Below are positions 27,732 through 36,189 of a stretch of 64,000 bases of DNA, one piece after another. The DNA comes from CAYFPS01 sp964345075 (lineage in GTDB: Bacteria; CAIWAD01): contig CAYFPS010000014.1 in NCBI GenBank assembly GCA_964345075.1, positions 9,315 through 73,314 on the forward strand, in the 5' to 3' direction. Position numbers and translations under genes: made by a program. Position 1 is the first letter of the stretch. Every line of letters begins with the position of its first letter. The notes below the pieces were generated by a model that worked only from the letters and a program-made list of their open reading frames with translations, had not been told where the DNA came from and made no database searches.

Positions 27732-27825
27732 TAAAAAAGTGGGCCTGGGCCCACTTCCATCGTTCCTGACGGAAGACCTGCCTGAGCTGTTGGCTCAGCG
27801 TCGCCGAAGCGACATGCAGGCAAGG
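27732..27825 (-). promoter_or_regulatory. structured leader with terminator hairpin ahead of rimP-nusA-infB
   Basis: On the minus strand, CTTGCCTG (27825-27818) can pair with CAGGCAGG (27785-27778), enclosing a GTCGC-TTCG-GCGAC hairpin (27814-27801) and a GAGC-CAACA-GCTC hairpin, a three-way junction. A perfect 9-bp stem AAGTGGGCC/GGCCCACTT (27757-27738) with a run of T follows and ends next to the rimP ribosome site. This layout, junction then intrinsic terminator then gene, is typical of attenuation leaders. A rimP leader RNA is known upstream of this operon in enterobacteria; whether this one is related I cannot tell. It could also simply terminate the upstream TPR gene. Confidence 0.6.
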
Positions 27826-27885
27826 TCCGGAAGCCCGGGTCAACCCGCAAGGGGAACCGCAACTTCCTTTCGCAGCAGCAAGCCC

Positions 27886-28563
27886 TTACTGCATGCGAAG
27901 CATCCTTTCCCTGGCGACCTCGGCGCGCGTCTTTTCAGGCGCGGTCGGATAGTTCTCAAGCAAACGATCGATCAGCCTGAGACCCTCATCCGGCTTGCCG
28001 GCGCGCTCCCAGCAAAGAGCGGCATTAAGCAGGTTGGCGCTGGCGCGGAAGTTGCCTTCCTGCATCAGGCCGGCGCGCGTCCAGTGACGGGCGGCGTCTT
28101 CCCACTTTTCCTCGCGCTCATCGCAAACAGCCAGCCCACCCAGGGCAGCGGCTTCCATGAAGTCGCCACGGCTGCGGGCGTGGAGATAGTGATCAAGCAG
28201 TTTGCGAGCCTCGGCCAGATTGTCCTGACGCAGGGCCATCATGCCCTTGAAGTAGAAAGCATCAATGGCGGCTTCGCTACCGGCGGCCTCGGCCTCGACA
28301 CGATCGAACCACTCGCCTGCTGCCGTGTATTCAGCGGCCTCGAAGTGCGCGATGGCACGATTCAGCAGGACCTGTGAAGCGGCTTCCTTGTTTTCCTGAC
28401 TGCGCATCCAGGCGGTTCCACCGATTACGGCAGCCACCAGCACGATCACAACACCGATCACCAGACCACGGTTGCGATTGAAGGCCTCCCAGGCGTTCAT
28501 AATGCCATTGACGAAGGCGTCTTCGTTCAGGTCTTCCTGCTCAAGCTGACGATACTCGTTCAT
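27886..28563 (-). CDS. membrane-anchored tetratricopeptide protein (YfgM-like)
   Basis: The 225-residue protein has a short cytosolic N-terminus, one transmembrane helix (about 34-52, GLVIGVVIVLVAAVIGGTAW) and a helical periplasmic part with TPR-like repeats (ALRQDNLAEARKLLDHYL, AALCWERAGKPDEGLRLID). This layout matches YfgM-type proteins that accompany the Sec translocon and outer-membrane assembly. GGGG precedes the ATG by about 5 bases. It lies just downstream of tRNA-Arg, possibly in one transcript, and ends before the structured rimP leader. Confidence 0.82.
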   Translation of the reverse strand: MNEYRQLEQEDLNEDAFVNGIMNAWEAFNRNRGLVIGVVIVLVAAVIGGTAWMRSQENKEAASQVLLNRAIAHFEAAEYTAAGEWFDRVEAEAAGSEAAIDAFYFKGMMALRQDNLAEARKLLDHYLHARSRGDFMEAAALGGLAVCDEREEKWEDAARHWTRAGLMQEGNFRASANLLNAALCWERAGKPDEGLRLIDRLLENYPTAPEKTRAEVARERMLRMQ

Positions 28564-28608
28564 CGAATCCCCAGAAATTTCATTTCGCAGCCACCGGGCC
28601 GTCGGTCA

Positions 28609-28682
28609 TGCCCCCGAGAGGACTCGAACCTCTGGCCTACGGTTTAGGAAACCGTTGCTCTATCCACCTGAGCTACGGAGGC
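28609..28682 (-). tRNA. tRNA-Arg (anticodon CCT)
   Basis: The minus strand gives a 74-base cloverleaf: acceptor GCCTCCG pairs with CGGGGGC (one G-U), discriminator A, D arm GCTCAGGTGGATAGAGC, anticodon stem ACGGT/ACCGT with loop TTCCTAA (anticodon CCT), and T arm AGAGGTTCGAGTCCTCT. No CCA is encoded. Confidence 0.96.
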
Positions 28683-29176
28683 AAGCAAGTCTGCAAAGGT
28701 ATGGCAATGTGGAAGAAAAGGCAAGGGGGGGGGGCAGTTAGAGAATAGCTCATAGCTTATAGATGAAGAAGGCGTCAGGCGTCAGGCGTCAGGCGTTAGC
28801 CCTGGGGACGTGGTGTCGGCTTGTCCCGATTTATCGGGAACGTGGTGTCGGTCCGCTTCAGCTTCGCCCCGAAGCCGGTCCTCGCTGAAGCGGTAGCCGT
28901 GCCGATGGGTCGGCACTTCGCCAGGGGCCATTTGCCGACTTCGTCGACAACTGCCCCACTGGCCTGATGGTCGGTGTCGGACAGGGTGTCGGCTTGTCCC
29001 GATTTATCGGGGACGTGACGTCGGACATGGTGTCGGACGTGGTGACGGACATAGCTTTGCATTTCTGTCCAATGCCCCTCACATGTCAATCAGGCCGAAC
29101 ACTCAGGCGAACAAGATTCAACCCCTCCACCACACCCTGATCCACCAAGAAGGCCAGGCGTTAGCCTGAGGAAGTA

Positions 29177-29612
29177 TCCAGTAACCAGCGACCAGGTTCC
29201 AGCCAGAAAGTATCGCTGGAATTTGGAAACTGGCTCCTGGCTTAATGGCTTGCTGGCCTGCTAATCCTTCCCAGATGCCGCTTGCGGCATCAATGAAACA
29301 CGGTTTATCTGGCGGACACCGATCGCGCATCTGTTCGAAGCGTGCAGCGAAGCAGCACGCAAGTTATGCGCGGCAATCTGAGAGCTGCTTTCTTTGCTTT
29401 AGAAAACGTTGACTCACGAATGGTCTGTGCAGAACGCACTTTGCGTTCTGCTGCTGTTCGCTTGCGAACAGCCTTGCAGCAGCAAAGAAAGAAGGCCCCC
29501 ACGGCAGTGGACAATAGCCGGAAGAAGTTTCCAGTTACCAGTGGCCAGGTTCCAGCCAGAGAGTATCGCTGGAATCTGGAAACTGGCTCCTGGCTTAATG
29601 GCTTGCTGGCCT
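29177..29612. repeat. pair of 83-bp direct repeats flanking a cruciform cluster
   Basis: Copies at 29177-29259 and 29530-29612 differ at five positions. Between them, CTTTCTTTGCT (29388-29398) is inverted at 29481-29491 and encloses two perfect hairpins, CAGAACGCA-CTT-TGCGTTCTG (29430-29450) and CTGTTCGC-TT-GCGAACAG (29454-29471). The unit may be a non-autonomous mobile element or a copied intergenic spacer. Confidence 0.85.
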
Positions 29613-29712
29613 TCTGCCCCCGCTTTCTTCCCGCTTTCGCGGGAATGACAGGGGGTGACGGCTGGCCTGCTGCCCCCGCGTACGCGGGGGTGACGGCTGG
29701 CTTGCTGGCAAC

Positions 29713-29734
29713 TAAAAAGGGCCCAAAGGCCCTT
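29713..29734 (-). terminator. intrinsic terminator of mscS
   Basis: AAGGGCC (29717-29723) and GGCCCTT (29728-29734) pair around a 4-base loop, with TTTTT following on the minus strand, 22 bases after the mscS stop. Confidence 0.9.
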
Positions 29735-29756
29735 GAAGAATCGAATGTGGCACAGC

Positions 29757-30581
29757 CTATGGCGTGTGATTGTAGTGATGGATGTCGCGCTGGGGGAAGG
29801 GAATCGAAATGCCGCGGGCATCGAAGTTCTCCTTGACCTTGCGCATCATGTCAAAACGTACGGCCCAGTAATCACCGGAATCCAGCCAGAGGCGCACCAC
29901 CAGGTTCACCGAGCTTTCGCCCAGCTCGCTGACCTCGACGAAAGGCGCCAGGTCCTGGTGAACGCGGGAATCTGCGCCGGCCAGTTCCAGAATCACATCG
30001 CGGGCCAGACCAATGTCGTCCCCATAACCGATGCCGAAGGTCATGTCGCAGCGCCGGGTTGGCATGGCACTGTAATTGACAATGGAACCGTTGGCAATGG
30101 GTCCATTGGGCACGATAATCCGTCGATTGTCCGGTGTCAGCAGCACGGTATTGAAAATCTGCACCGCATTAACACTGCCCGCATGCCCTTGAGTCTCAAT
30201 GTAATCGCCAACCTTGTAAGGACGCAGAATCAGAATCAGCACTCCGCCCGCAAAGTTGGACAGGCTGCCCTGCAGGGCCAGACCTACGGCCAGACCGGCC
30301 GCACCAAGTACCGCGACAAAGGAGGTGGTGGCAATACCCACCATGCCGGCAACACTGATCAGCAGCATGAGCTTCATGCCCACGCCACCAACCGAAAGCA
30401 GGAAGGGCCTCAGGGTCGGGTCGATGTTGCGCGCATCCAGCAGCCGCCCCAGCAGACTGATCAGGCGGGCGATAATCCACAATCCGACAACAAGGACAAC
30501 AATGGCCGTCAGCAGCCGGGGCGCCCATTCGCCCACCAGCGTGCCAGCCATGTCCAGCAATTTATCCGCATTGACTTGCAT
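29757..30581 (-). CDS. mscS: small-conductance mechanosensitive channel, MscS family
   Basis: The 274-residue membrane channel opens under membrane tension to release solutes in hypo-osmotic shock. Three TM segments are visible; the pore-lining TM3 reads GAAGLAVGLALQGSLSNFAG with the alternating Gly/Ala packing of MscS, followed by the conserved GGVLILILRPYKVGDYIE and the beta-domain motif IIVPNGPIANGSIVNYS. I chose the ATG at 30581, preceded by GGGGG. It starts 10 bases after the DUF3078 gene ends, so the two share a transcript. An upstream in-frame extension overlaps that gene and is not credible. Confidence 0.95.
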   Translation of the reverse strand: MQVNADKLLDMAGTLVGEWAPRLLTAIVVLVVGLWIIARLISLLGRLLDARNIDPTLRPFLLSVGGVGMKLMLLISVAGMVGIATTSFVAVLGAAGLAVGLALQGSLSNFAGGVLILILRPYKVGDYIETQGHAGSVNAVQIFNTVLLTPDNRRIIVPNGPIANGSIVNYSAMPTRRCDMTFGIGYGDDIGLARDVILELAGADSRVHQDLAPFVEVSELGESSVNLVVRLWLDSGDYWAVRFDMMRKVKENFDARGISIPFPQRDIHHYNHTP

Positions 30582-30591
30582 TCGAACCCCC

Positions 30592-31431
30592 TTAGAAGGT
30601 GTAGACAATACCAATGGCCAGATTCTGCTTCCATTGACGGCGCGCCGAGATGTCCGCATCGCGCAGAATGCGCAGGTTGAAGGACATCTGCACCGCCTTT
30701 GAGACCTGAGCCGTGATTCCCGTGTCCCAGTCGGTGTCGATTTCGCGGAATTCGCCAAAGTTATAGAAGGTGCGCAGGCTGGTGGCCAGGCTGGCAGTAT
30801 CGTTCAATTTGCGCTCGTATTCGGCGATCAGCTCGATACCAAACTCACTGCGCAGAGTTTCGATTTCACCCGCTGTGTCCGGATCATCCGCCCAGCCGTA
30901 CTCTTCACTTGAAAAGGTCTGCTTGGCGGCCAAACCAGCTTTCAGCTTGACATCGTGCTGAAGCACAACTCCGAAACCGGCGCTCTCGATCAGATAGGCA
31001 GGATCCAGCATCTCGGAATTCTGCGTCTTGGTGCCGGCATCATCGTCATAAACAAAGCCATCGGCCAGCTGCGTCATAAAGGAGACACCCACATAGGGCT
31101 GGACGTGCATGTCTTCCTTGAAGGTCATGCGGGCTGAAAGGTTGAGCTCGTCGGAAGACTTGCGAAACTCATCTTCCCCAAGCTTGGACTCGCCGTAACT
31201 TAAGCGCCCTTTCAGTTCCAGAGAATGGGTGTCATGGTGCTTGACGGCCTTGCCCTTGACATCAAACTGCCAGGAAACAGCGTCATCGCCGCCCCCTGCC
31301 CAGTTATCAAAACTGGCTTGCGTCAGGTTGAATGCTGCCTGCCCACTTCGCGTCCATCCTTCAACAGGCTCCTGTGCTGAAAGGACGGAACAAGCGCCAA
31401 GCATCGCCAGCGCCACAAGAACTCGTTTCAT
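30592..31431 (-). CDS. outer-membrane beta-barrel protein, DUF3078-like
   Basis: The 279-residue product has a signal peptide (MKRVLVALAMLGACSVLSA, cut before QEP) and alternating amphipathic beta strands, ending in an aromatic residue (GIVYTF) as outer-membrane barrels do. The N-terminal WTRSGQAAFNLTQASFDNWA and following GGGDDAVSWQFDV match the DUF3078 pattern known mainly from Bacteroidetes and relatives. The function of that family is not established. An LGAC sequence could be read as a lipobox, but cleavage at SAQ fits better. GGAG precedes the ATG. It is cotranscribed with mscS. Confidence 0.85.
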   Translation of the reverse strand: MKRVLVALAMLGACSVLSAQEPVEGWTRSGQAAFNLTQASFDNWAGGGDDAVSWQFDVKGKAVKHHDTHSLELKGRLSYGESKLGEDEFRKSSDELNLSARMTFKEDMHVQPYVGVSFMTQLADGFVYDDDAGTKTQNSEMLDPAYLIESAGFGVVLQHDVKLKAGLAAKQTFSSEEYGWADDPDTAGEIETLRSEFGIELIAEYERKLNDTASLATSLRTFYNFGEFREIDTDWDTGITAQVSKAVQMSFNLRILRDADISARRQWKQNLAIGIVYTF

Positions 31432-31500
31432 GTTGACTCCATCTGAACTGTGTGAAGGCAAAAAGATCCAAACTATGGTTCAACAAACAAACCGATTCCT

Positions 31501-31538
31501 GTGAAAACAGATCGCCCCGACTGGGAAAGGCCGGGGCG
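31501..31538 (-). terminator. terminator after ftsZ
   Basis: CGCCCCG (31513-31519) and CGGGGCG (31532-31538) form a 7-bp stem; the minus strand continues ATCTGTTTTC. It would end the division-cluster transcript. Confidence 0.7.
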
Positions 31539-31590
31539 AAATGTTGAGACGGAGCCATGAAACCTCCGCCTCGCTTTCGGGAATAGTGGT

Positions 31591-32916
31591 TTAGTCCATT
31601 GTGCGCCTGAGGAAGGTGGGAAGCTCCAGATCCTCACCGGCGCTGTTGCCCTGAAGCCCGCCGCCAAAGGGAACCTCTTTCACAGGTTGACGGGCAACGG
31701 TCGGCTCGTCGAAAAGTTCTGGTGTGTCCACCAGCCTGAGGCCACTGCTGAAGCCGCCATTGCTGGTGACCGGGCCCGAGGGGCGAATCGACTTCACCGG
31801 ACTCTGGTTCCAGGTAACCTGAACCGGTGTGGCTGTATCACGCTTGACCTCCTCCGCACCCAGGCGGTGAATGCCCATGGTCCTGCGCTCATTTTCATCT
31901 TCGAGCAGGGTCGGTCTTTTTTCCTGAGCCGGTGCATGTTCCTTGAGACCCGTCGCCACCAGGGTCACCTGAATGGAATCATCCAGCCTTTCGTCGCAAA
32001 CCGTTCCCAGAAAAACATCCGTGTCCTGTCCCACGGCATCGGTGATCGCCTGCATGGCCATGTTGATGTCGTTCAGACTGAGCTGATGACCACCCGTTAT
32101 GTTGACCAGAAGCTTGCGTGCGCCACGTATTGACACATCTTCCAGAAGCGGGCTGGAGATGGCCTGCTCCGCGGCGGCCTGCGCTCCATAGCCGCCATCG
32201 CTCAGACGCGCAAGGCCGACACCCATCAGCGCATTGCCCTGCACGCTCATCACTTCACGCATGTCGGCGAAATCTCTGTTGATCAGGCCGGGAATGGTGA
32301 TCATGTCACTCACGCCGCGCACAGCGTTCAGCAGGACATCATCAGCCACCTTGAAGGAATCAAGCAGGCCAAGGCGCTCATCCACGATATCCATCAGACG
32401 CTGGTTGGACACGACAATCACTGTGTCCGCCTCTTCGCGCATTTTCGCCAGGCCCTCTTCGGCTCGCCGCATGCGGTGCTTCATCTCGAAAATGAAGGGC
32501 CGTGTTACAACGCCGACAGTTAAGGCCCCCATCTCCCGGGCAATGCGGGCAATCTCGGGACCTGCTCCCGTACCGGTTCCACCGCCCATTCCAGCCGTGA
32601 CAAAAACCAGATCCGCTCCGGCGATGACTTCGCGCAGCTCGGCCTCGTCCTCCAGAACGGCATCCCGCGCCAGCTCGGGCTTGGCGCCCGTCCCCAGTCC
32701 GCGTGTCAGGGTTTTGCCAATCTGGATGCGTGTGGTGGCGGCGTTATTGGCCAGTGCCTGCACGTCCGTGTTTACAACTGCAAACTCGACACCCTGCAGA
32801 CCTGCGCGCACCATGCGCTGCACGGCATTGCCGCCAGCACCGCCTACACCCAGCACCAGAATACGGACCATGGAGTTTCCCAGCTCCTCGTCCAGTTCAA
32901 ACAAGAGTCCTGCCAT
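31591..32916 (-). CDS. ftsZ: cell division protein FtsZ
   Basis: FtsZ is the tubulin-like GTPase that builds the septal ring. The GTP-binding tubulin signature GMGGGTGTGAGPEIA and the T7 loop with NRDFADMREVMS are intact. A variable linker leads to the conserved C-terminal peptide DLELPTFLRRTMD, which recruits FtsA and other partners. I chose the ATG at 32916 (MAGLLFELDEE), with GGGAGAAG just upstream; an earlier ATG at 32955 lacks a site. It is the last gene of the cluster, after two ftsA genes, with its own terminator. Confidence 0.98.
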   Translation of the reverse strand: MAGLLFELDEELGNSMVRILVLGVGGAGGNAVQRMVRAGLQGVEFAVVNTDVQALANNAATTRIQIGKTLTRGLGTGAKPELARDAVLEDEAELREVIAGADLVFVTAGMGGGTGTGAGPEIARIAREMGALTVGVVTRPFIFEMKHRMRRAEEGLAKMREEADTVIVVSNQRLMDIVDERLGLLDSFKVADDVLLNAVRGVSDMITIPGLINRDFADMREVMSVQGNALMGVGLARLSDGGYGAQAAAEQAISSPLLEDVSIRGARKLLVNITGGHQLSLNDINMAMQAITDAVGQDTDVFLGTVCDERLDDSIQVTLVATGLKEHAPAQEKRPTLLEDENERRTMGIHRLGAEEVKRDTATPVQVTWNQSPVKSIRPSGPVTSNGGFSSGLRLVDTPELFDEPTVARQPVKEVPFGGGLQGNSAGEDLELPTFLRRTMD

Positions 32917-32955
32917 GTTCTTCTCCCGAAAGCTCATTTCGACATGGGACATCAT

Positions 32956-34182
32956 TTACAAGGCGACCTGGTCGCGCATACGACCCAGGAAGTCGGTGAA
33001 CATTCGCAGCGGTTTTCTACCCCGGGAAGACGCGTGTCCGCTCAAGGCCCGCTTTGCCAGCGCCAGTGCCGGAGTCCAGATGGCCAGCTCCGGCTGCTTT
33101 TCCGCGTCGACAATCCCAAGGGGAGTCAGCGCGCGTACAGGGTGACGGTACTGCTGCATGATCAGTTCCGGCAGCCCCTTCAGCTGTGATCCGCCGCCCG
33201 TGATCACCACGCCCGCACCCAGCAACCACTGGACATTGGCGCGTTTCAATTCAATCACAACCTGCTCGAGAATCTCCTCCATGCGCGGTTGTATCACCTG
33301 ACAGAGCTGACTCTGTGTGATCTCGATAAAGCCCCCGTCCATTCCGTTCATGAAGAAGTTCGGGTCCTCATCCTGCTCGTTCACGAAGCAGATTCCATGC
33401 TCGAGTTTGATTCGTTCCGCTTCATCACGGGTCAGATGAAAGGCGCTCATGATATCGCGTGTGATCGCTTCGCCACCAACGGGAAGGCTGGCCGCATGAC
33501 GTATCCGGCCATCTCTTACCAGAAGGATGTCTGTGGAGATGGCGCCGATATCAAGCATGAGCGTGCCCAGCAGTTGTTCATCTGATGAAATGAACTCAGT
33601 CAGGGCGAGGCTTGTCAGATGGATACCCTCAACCTTGATCGCGGCCGCATTCATGCAGGTGCGCATGCTGCGCAGAAAGACGCTGGGAACCGTGATACAC
33701 AGACTTTTGCAGCTGAGGCGAACAGCGTGCAGATCCAGCGGGTTCTTGATGCCGGGCACACCGTCCATTTCATATTCTTCCAGCAAGGTATGCAGGAGAT
33801 CACGGTCGATATGAAGATTGTCTCCCTGCTCTACGCGATCTCGCAACTTTTCAATGTGCTCCCGACGAATTCGGCTGGACTCCCTGTCTTCAGGATCACG
33901 TGTGACAATCAAAGCCGGCTCTTCGCTGGAGCAAAGCAGGTCTGTTCCTGATATGCCCAGATCCAGTGACTCAATCGGATCACCATAGGAGTCCTCTGCC
34001 GCCTCAATCGCGTGATCGATCAGGTCCTTCATGGAAAGGGGAAGCTCACGGTCATAAGGACGGGAAGGCACCTCGCCTGCACCCAGTATTCGAATGCGTG
34101 ATGCATCCAGACACTCCGCGACAAGAACGCGAATACCGCTACGCCCGATATCAATGACAGCCTTTCTAGCCGGGGCGGCCAT
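32956..34182 (-). CDS. second FtsA-like actin-family protein
   Basis: This 408-residue protein lies between ftsA and ftsZ and has the FtsA/actin ATPase pattern: phosphate-1 KAVIDIGRSGIRVL, phosphate-2 LMLDIGAISTDI (Asp retained, the Gly-Gly-Thr altered to Ala-Ile-Ser-Thr), and adenosine motif VVITGGGSQLKGL. A charged insertion (RDPEDRESSRIRREHIEKL) lies in the region of subdomain 1C. The end, LRMFTDFLGRMRDQVAL, can form an amphipathic membrane helix like FtsA's. Its ATG overlaps the ftsA stop (TAATG). It aligns poorly with the first FtsA, so it is an old paralogue, perhaps forming mixed filaments. Other actin-like proteins (PilM/EutJ type) are less likely here because of position. Confidence 0.85.
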   Translation of the reverse strand: MAAPARKAVIDIGRSGIRVLVAECLDASRIRILGAGEVPSRPYDRELPLSMKDLIDHAIEAAEDSYGDPIESLDLGISGTDLLCSSEEPALIVTRDPEDRESSRIRREHIEKLRDRVEQGDNLHIDRDLLHTLLEEYEMDGVPGIKNPLDLHAVRLSCKSLCITVPSVFLRSMRTCMNAAAIKVEGIHLTSLALTEFISSDEQLLGTLMLDIGAISTDILLVRDGRIRHAASLPVGGEAITRDIMSAFHLTRDEAERIKLEHGICFVNEQDEDPNFFMNGMDGGFIEITQSQLCQVIQPRMEEILEQVVIELKRANVQWLLGAGVVITGGGSQLKGLPELIMQQYRHPVRALTPLGIVDAEKQPELAIWTPALALAKRALSGHASSRGRKPLRMFTDFLGRMRDQVAL

Positions 34183-35450
34183 TAGCGTCTCCTTCCTTTG
34201 AAAAGTCGCTTGATGATGCCCTTCTGCCCGCTTGGACAGGCACTTCCGTCTTCGTAAAAGCGCAGGCTAGCAAGCATCGGAACACTGCTCGGGTCAAAGC
34301 CCTCGTGATCTCGGGCCTGCATCGCCAGCAGTCCTATTCCAGTTGCAAAGTCGGGGCTGCTCAAGGTCTCGCCCGGTCCGCGAAAGCAGCTTGCACTACC
34401 ACAGCGGCTGCTAAGCTGTGTTACACGACCGGCCAGATTGGGCAAGCCGGACAGCCGCGCGCTCCCACCGGTCAAAACCAGGCCCGCTCCCAGCTCATCG
34501 GTTGCATGCATTTTGCGCGCCTCGTCAGCCACCGTCTTGAGGATTTCCGAGACCCGTGCTTCAATCACGGTGGACATGCCTTTGCGACTGATCCGCAGCC
34601 TGCCCGTACCCTGCACGTGCATGGCGCTCAACTCTTCTTCCTGAGCATTCTCGGCCACCGTTCCCCGCGAGCGAATCAGCTCTTCGGATTCGGTGATAGT
34701 CGTTTTCATCAGCATGGCCACATCCCGTGTGACATGGTTTCCGGCATAGCGTGTGACAAGGCTGTGCCGAATGCCACCCTTCCAGAAGTAGACGGACTCC
34801 GAAGTGCCGGCACCGATGTTCATCAGAGCCACGCCACGCTTGATGTCCTCGGGTTTCAGGGTTACCAGGGCGTCTGCCAATGGGGAATAGACCAGACGCG
34901 TAACCTTGAGTCCGGCTCTCTCCATGACATCCAGCAGATTGTTGCGACTTGTGATACCGCCAAAAACCAGGTGCGCTTCGACGCTCAGGCGGTGGCCACT
35001 TAGCCCTACAGGATCATCAATCTGCTTGCCGTCCAGCTGGAAGGCCTGCGGGATCGTATGCAGCAGGCACTTGTCAATGGGAAGTTGAATACTCCGCGCC
35101 GAGCTCAGAACCTGTGATACATGCTCTTCGGTAACGGTGGTTCCAATGGCACCAGCACCAGCGCCCAGGCTGATCTCGCCTGTGGAATTCATGCTGCAGA
35201 TATGCTGACCGCTAATGGAAACCGCCACGTGCTCAATCGGCTGCTCTGCCATGTTAGATGCCAGCTCAACCGCCTGTCTGACGCTCTCCACTGCTGATCG
35301 CATATCGGTGATGACACCACTGGTCATGCCCCGTGATTCAACCAGCCCGATACCGAGCACCACGAGGACACCATCAGCCGCCAGATGGCCGGCCAGGACA
35401 CGTACACGGTGCGCGCCAAAATCAACGGAAGCGATCTGCAGTTCAGGCAC
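34182..35450 (-). CDS. ftsA: cell division protein FtsA
   Basis: FtsA tethers FtsZ to the membrane. The protein shows phosphate-1 IASVDFGAHRVRVL, the 1C domain (VAVSISGQHICSMNSTGEI), adenosine motif LVLTGGSARLSGL and the C-terminal amphipathic helix GIIKRLFKGRRR. The phosphate-2 loop reads LMNIGAGTSES: Asn stands where actin-family ATPases carry a conserved Asp, which may weaken hydrolysis. I prefer the GTG start at 35450, with GGAG 8 bases upstream, over a TTG six codons earlier. The gene overlaps the end of ftsQ by a few bases and overlaps the second ftsA-like gene by one base. Confidence 0.93.
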   Translation of the reverse strand: MPELQIASVDFGAHRVRVLAGHLAADGVLVVLGIGLVESRGMTSGVITDMRSAVESVRQAVELASNMAEQPIEHVAVSISGQHICSMNSTGEISLGAGAGAIGTTVTEEHVSQVLSSARSIQLPIDKCLLHTIPQAFQLDGKQIDDPVGLSGHRLSVEAHLVFGGITSRNNLLDVMERAGLKVTRLVYSPLADALVTLKPEDIKRGVALMNIGAGTSESVYFWKGGIRHSLVTRYAGNHVTRDVAMLMKTTITESEELIRSRGTVAENAQEEELSAMHVQGTGRLRISRKGMSTVIEARVSEILKTVADEARKMHATDELGAGLVLTGGSARLSGLPNLAGRVTQLSSRCGSASCFRGPGETLSSPDFATGIGLLAMQARDHEGFDPSSVPMLASLRFYEDGSACPSGQKGIIKRLFKGRRR

Positions 35451-36189
35451 GGGCTTTTCTCCACACAAGCTGATTGGTGAATCTCAAATCCAGTTCCTGC
35501 CACACGGCCCATTCGTTTACACAGTTCCTGCGGGCTACTTCCAAAAGGCTCAAACCATGGTCCCATCTGCCAGCGGGCAGCAGAACACGACAGTCTGATC
35601 CTTTAAGCCAGAGTTTCCTGGCCGCGCCCCACTCCATGACGTTGAGCTCTTCAAAGAGCCTTGGATGCCGAACACGAAAATCAACCAGGCTTTCCAGCAG
35701 CTCCTTCAGGCTCTCCGTTCCCGCTGCGAGTCGAATGATGGGCAGCTCTTCCTGTTGCAATGCAAGTGGCCGCGTGTTCCCGTCCGTGCAGAGCAGTCGC
35801 CGCGAGCCAGCGGTTTCAAGTAGAGCAATCGGACGCGCTTCAAGCACCTGCACTTCAATGGCGTCCGGCCAGTCACGGATCACGCGCAATCGGTCGATCC
35901 AAGGGTCCTGACCGAGATAGAGAGCCAGCGAGTCCTGATTCATCCCCACCAATGAGTGGCCTCCGAGGGCATCCAGCGCAGCGACCAGCCGCTCGCGATC
36001 GGCTCGCTCACAGCCCGTCAGCCGCCACTCACTGATGGCAAAGATCTCGCTCCCTTTCGCCCAGTCTTTCATGCGACCGGCAAGCATCGTCCCACCCCAG
36101 CCCAATCCCAGCAGAATGGCCAGAAGAAGCGATCCACCCAGAACACGCAAAACTCTCTCGGAGCGTCTGTGCCTGCTTCTACGCGACAT
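35443..36189 (-). CDS. ftsQ: cell division protein FtsQ (divergent)
   Basis: The 248-residue bitopic membrane protein has a basic N-terminus (MSRRSRHRRSERVLR), one TM helix (about 15-36, VLGGSLLLAILLGLGWGG) and a periplasmic POTRA-like part beginning ISEWRLTGCERADRERLVAAL, then the FtsQ beta domain with PWIDRLRVIRDWPDAIEVQV and EARPIALLE. Sequence identity to model FtsQ is low; position before ftsA and the PWI-x-x-A/L-x-V-x-R pattern identify it. It would bridge the ring and the septal synthase FtsI/FtsW. GAGGAG precedes the ATG. Confidence 0.9.
   Translation of the reverse strand: MSRRSRHRRSERVLRVLGGSLLLAILLGLGWGGTMLAGRMKDWAKGSEIFAISEWRLTGCERADRERLVAALDALGGHSLVGMNQDSLALYLGQDPWIDRLRVIRDWPDAIEVQVLEARPIALLETAGSRRLLCTDGNTRPLALQQEELPIIRLAAGTESLKELLESLVDFRVRHPRLFEELNVMEWGAARKLWLKGSDCRVLLPAGRWDHGLSLLEVARRNCVNEWAVWQELDLRFTNQLVWRKARA

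Larger units (their letters stand above)
28683..29756. repeat. 1-kb gene-free repeat island
   Basis: No frame here looks like a gene. Contents in order: ten G (28725-28734); three tandem GGCGTCA units (about 28769-28789); two copies of a 32-bp segment containing CCCGATTTATCGGG (28813-28844 and 28986-29017); three 12-bp GTCGGAC units (29020-29055); an 83-bp direct repeat (29177-29259 and 29530-29612, five mismatches) that contains the hairpin TTCCAGC/GCTGGAA; a cruciform cluster at 29388-29491; and palindromes CCCGCTTTCGCGGG and CCCCCGCGTACGCGGGGG (about 29625-29690) of the kind seen in scattered REP-like intergenic repeats. The mscS terminator closes the right end. Confidence 0.85.

Noticed and set aside
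28796..29836. Short open frames of 60-160 codons on both strands of the repeat island.
   Set aside because: They are composed of repeat-derived low-complexity peptides, lack ribosome sites and overlap each other on opposite strands.
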